A stretch of DNA of 64,000 nucleotides, taken from NCBI RefSeq assembly GCF_001649575.2, contig NC_051444.1:22808306-22872305 (forward strand). Direction: 5' to 3'. Positions 62,425 to 64,000 of this stretch are shown in pieces. This DNA comes from Kryptolebias marmoratus (lineage: Eukaryota; Chordata; Actinopteri; Cyprinodontiformes; Rivulidae). The notes below the pieces were generated by a model. That model had not been told where the DNA came from and made no database searches. It saw only the letters and a list, made by a program, of their open reading frames with translations. Position 1 is the stretch's first letter. Every line of letters begins with the position of its first letter. The translations under genes and the position numbers were made by a program.

Positions 62425-62710
62425 CTAAGGTGAGCGATATTGTTTTCCCCTGTCTGTCGTGTTAGCAAAACATCTCATGATCCATTGGTTCAATTTTAAT
62501 TAAACAGAAAGTAATCAGCAGATTTAAGTTGGCCGCTATCAGACAGGTGACAAAAAAAACAAGAAAAGCATCTAACTCTGTCAGTTTTGTACCTGTTGAG
62601 CTAAAATTTGTTGTGGTTGTTGTAGAGAGTCATCCCTAACATACAGACTGAGCGCTACACAATGACCGGGTCAACTCTGAGAGTTTTAGTCAAACCCGTC
62701 CTGTGGTTCA
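62425..62710 (+). repeat. Dispersed repeat family X, copy 5
   Basis: 'gtgagcgatattgttttccc', 'gttagcaaaacatctcatga', 'acagaaagtaatcagca', 'ctctgtcagttttgtacctg', 'tgagctaaaatttgttgtgg' and 'gtagagagtcatccctaaca'. Same order and strand as copies 1-4. Confidence 0.75.
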
Positions 62711-64000
62711 GATCCTGAAAGATGATTTTTTTTATTCTTAAACGAGACTGTTTCTTCTTTACTATGTTGACATTCAGTCACTTTGTTGTCGAGTGACTCA
62801 AACCTGTAAGCACTTTGCCTGAGTTCAGTAGTAATTTGCATTTCATAATTAATCTCAGTCAACCTTTAATTGACATCTGCTTTATTCCCGGTTATTAATT
62901 TGTTGCTTTAACCTGTGAGAAGCGGTTCAAGGTGCGGATGACGAGAGAACCATTGTCTTTAAATCGGGCCGTGTTTTTTTCCTCCCAGAGCCCGAAGGAC
63001 GAGTGGGGGTTTTTCCTTTGTCGCTCCACTTTAAGAGCGTCAATGGAAGCGATCTATTATGTGTCCGCGCGTGAGTCACAACCCAAATCTCTCCTCTCCA
63101 CGTTCAACTTCATCAACTCCGAAACAAGAAGCGCTTTGAGTCTGCTGAGGGAGTGAAGGTGAAACATTAACCCGCTCACGGGAGCGTTTTTAACCTCAGA
63201 CTCATCAGCTCCGAGTTGAAAGATTTCCCCGAATATTCTTTGTTTCTCCGCATGACCGTCTGAATGAAGTGCAAAGGTGAAATAACGGTGTTCCCGATGC
63301 AAAATTAAAACCGTTTTCATAAATCCCAATCTCGACAATCAGTAAATACAAAAACATTCGAGTGCGTTGAAGTCTTCAAGTGTCGATAAATCAACGCTGA
63401 ATGAGGTCGATGGAATTGTTTTCAGGTAAAAGATTCTTCAGATTCTTCTTCTCTGGTTGAATAAAGCGCACCTGGTCAATCCTTAAACTCACCAGGTTGG
63501 TTTGATTTCATCGTATTTAGTCTTACTCCCTTTTTAAACCAGGCCGCGCCCCATCAGACCAGGTGTTTTAGCCAACACTAAAAATCTAAGGTGACGTCCT
63601 CCGTCGGCCAGTTTGAGTCAGCAGGTAACGTCAGGAACAGCTCCCCCTCAGAGGAGCTTGGGTTTTTAAAACCTGACTGGAATTGTTTCACGTTTTCCTT
63701 GGATTTTTAAAAACGGTTTAAGTTCATAACATTAAAAAAAACTGCTTTCTCTAAAACTTTAAACTGAAGTGAAGGTTTACACTTCGGCCTATGGTGAGAA
63801 AACACGGTGAGCGTTTTCAGGATGACTCAGAAGAGAAACAGCCTTCATTGTCCTGCAAATTCAGCAGCAGAAACAGATATAAAGGTTCACACGAAAAGTT
63901 CTTAAAGTGTTAATAACAATAATAATAATAATAGTAACTGAGTTCACCTACACTGACTTGGATTAAACTGAAATGAACCAAAGTGAACTGAACAGAAATG
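62711..64000. other. Downstream intergenic region, no gene recognised
   Basis: 62930-63240 is moderately CpG-rich and non-repetitive and could be regulatory. A short AAT run is near 63915-63933. In mammals SKOR1 follows MAP2K5, but no SKOR1-like exon is visible here. Confidence 0.5.

Noticed and set aside
62932..63156. Possible first exon of a downstream gene
   Set aside because: CpG-raised, but the translation has no recognisable domain and no convincing donor; not a SKOR1-like sequence.
1..64000. CRISPR array, bacterial operon, phage or plasmid system
   Set aside because: No regularly spaced repeats, no compact ORF clusters and no Shine-Dalgarno-linked genes; the split gene and transposons are plainly vertebrate.

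Overview
This 64 kb window looks like a ray-finned fish (teleost) chromosome segment, probably a spiny-rayed species. The evidence is a vertebrate split gene with GT-AG introns, abundant short microsatellites, and a typical teleost transposon mix: Tc1-like DNA transposons, hAT-type miniature elements, an RTE-clade LINE and tRNA-derived SINEs. There are no bacterial-type operons, CRISPR arrays or phage genes.

One protein-coding gene is supported and fills most of the window on the + strand: map2k5 (MEK5, the MAP2K of the ERK5 cascade). I reconstructed 22 coding exons from 6833 to 60231. They splice in frame to 435 residues: an N-terminal PB1 domain, a linker, then a complete protein kinase domain with Gly-loop, catalytic Lys183, HRD271, DFG289-291, activation-loop Ser299/Thr303 and APE312-314. 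All introns start GT and end AG. Three consecutive very small exons of 30, 27 and 33 nt (exons 17-19) each keep the reading frame.

Layout: 1-6460 is intergenic with no gene I recognise. 6461-6832 is the CpG-containing promoter and 5'UTR, with two short upstream ORFs. 6833-60231 is map2k5; its large introns (3, 5, 7, 8, 12, 17, 19, 21) hold the mobile elements and several AT-rich, homeodomain-site-rich blocks that look like conserved non-coding elements. 60232 to about 61340 is the 3'UTR, followed by a Tc1-type miniature element at 61398-61826. The rest to 64000 is intergenic; no exon of a downstream gene is visible.

I found no previously undescribed gene system. The observations most worth a second look are: a five-copy, same-strand, unclassified dispersed repeat; a 14-bp intronic RNA hairpin whose two wobble pairs work only in the sense transcript; CpG-dense blocks inside introns 20 and 21; an RTE LINE with an exact 13-bp target duplication together with a SINE that appears to share its 3' tail; a hAT miniature element nested in a LINE 3' end; and a valine in the acidic (OPCA) motif of the MEK5 PB1 domain. 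Statements about protein families and known transposon consensus sequences come from memory; no database search was run.
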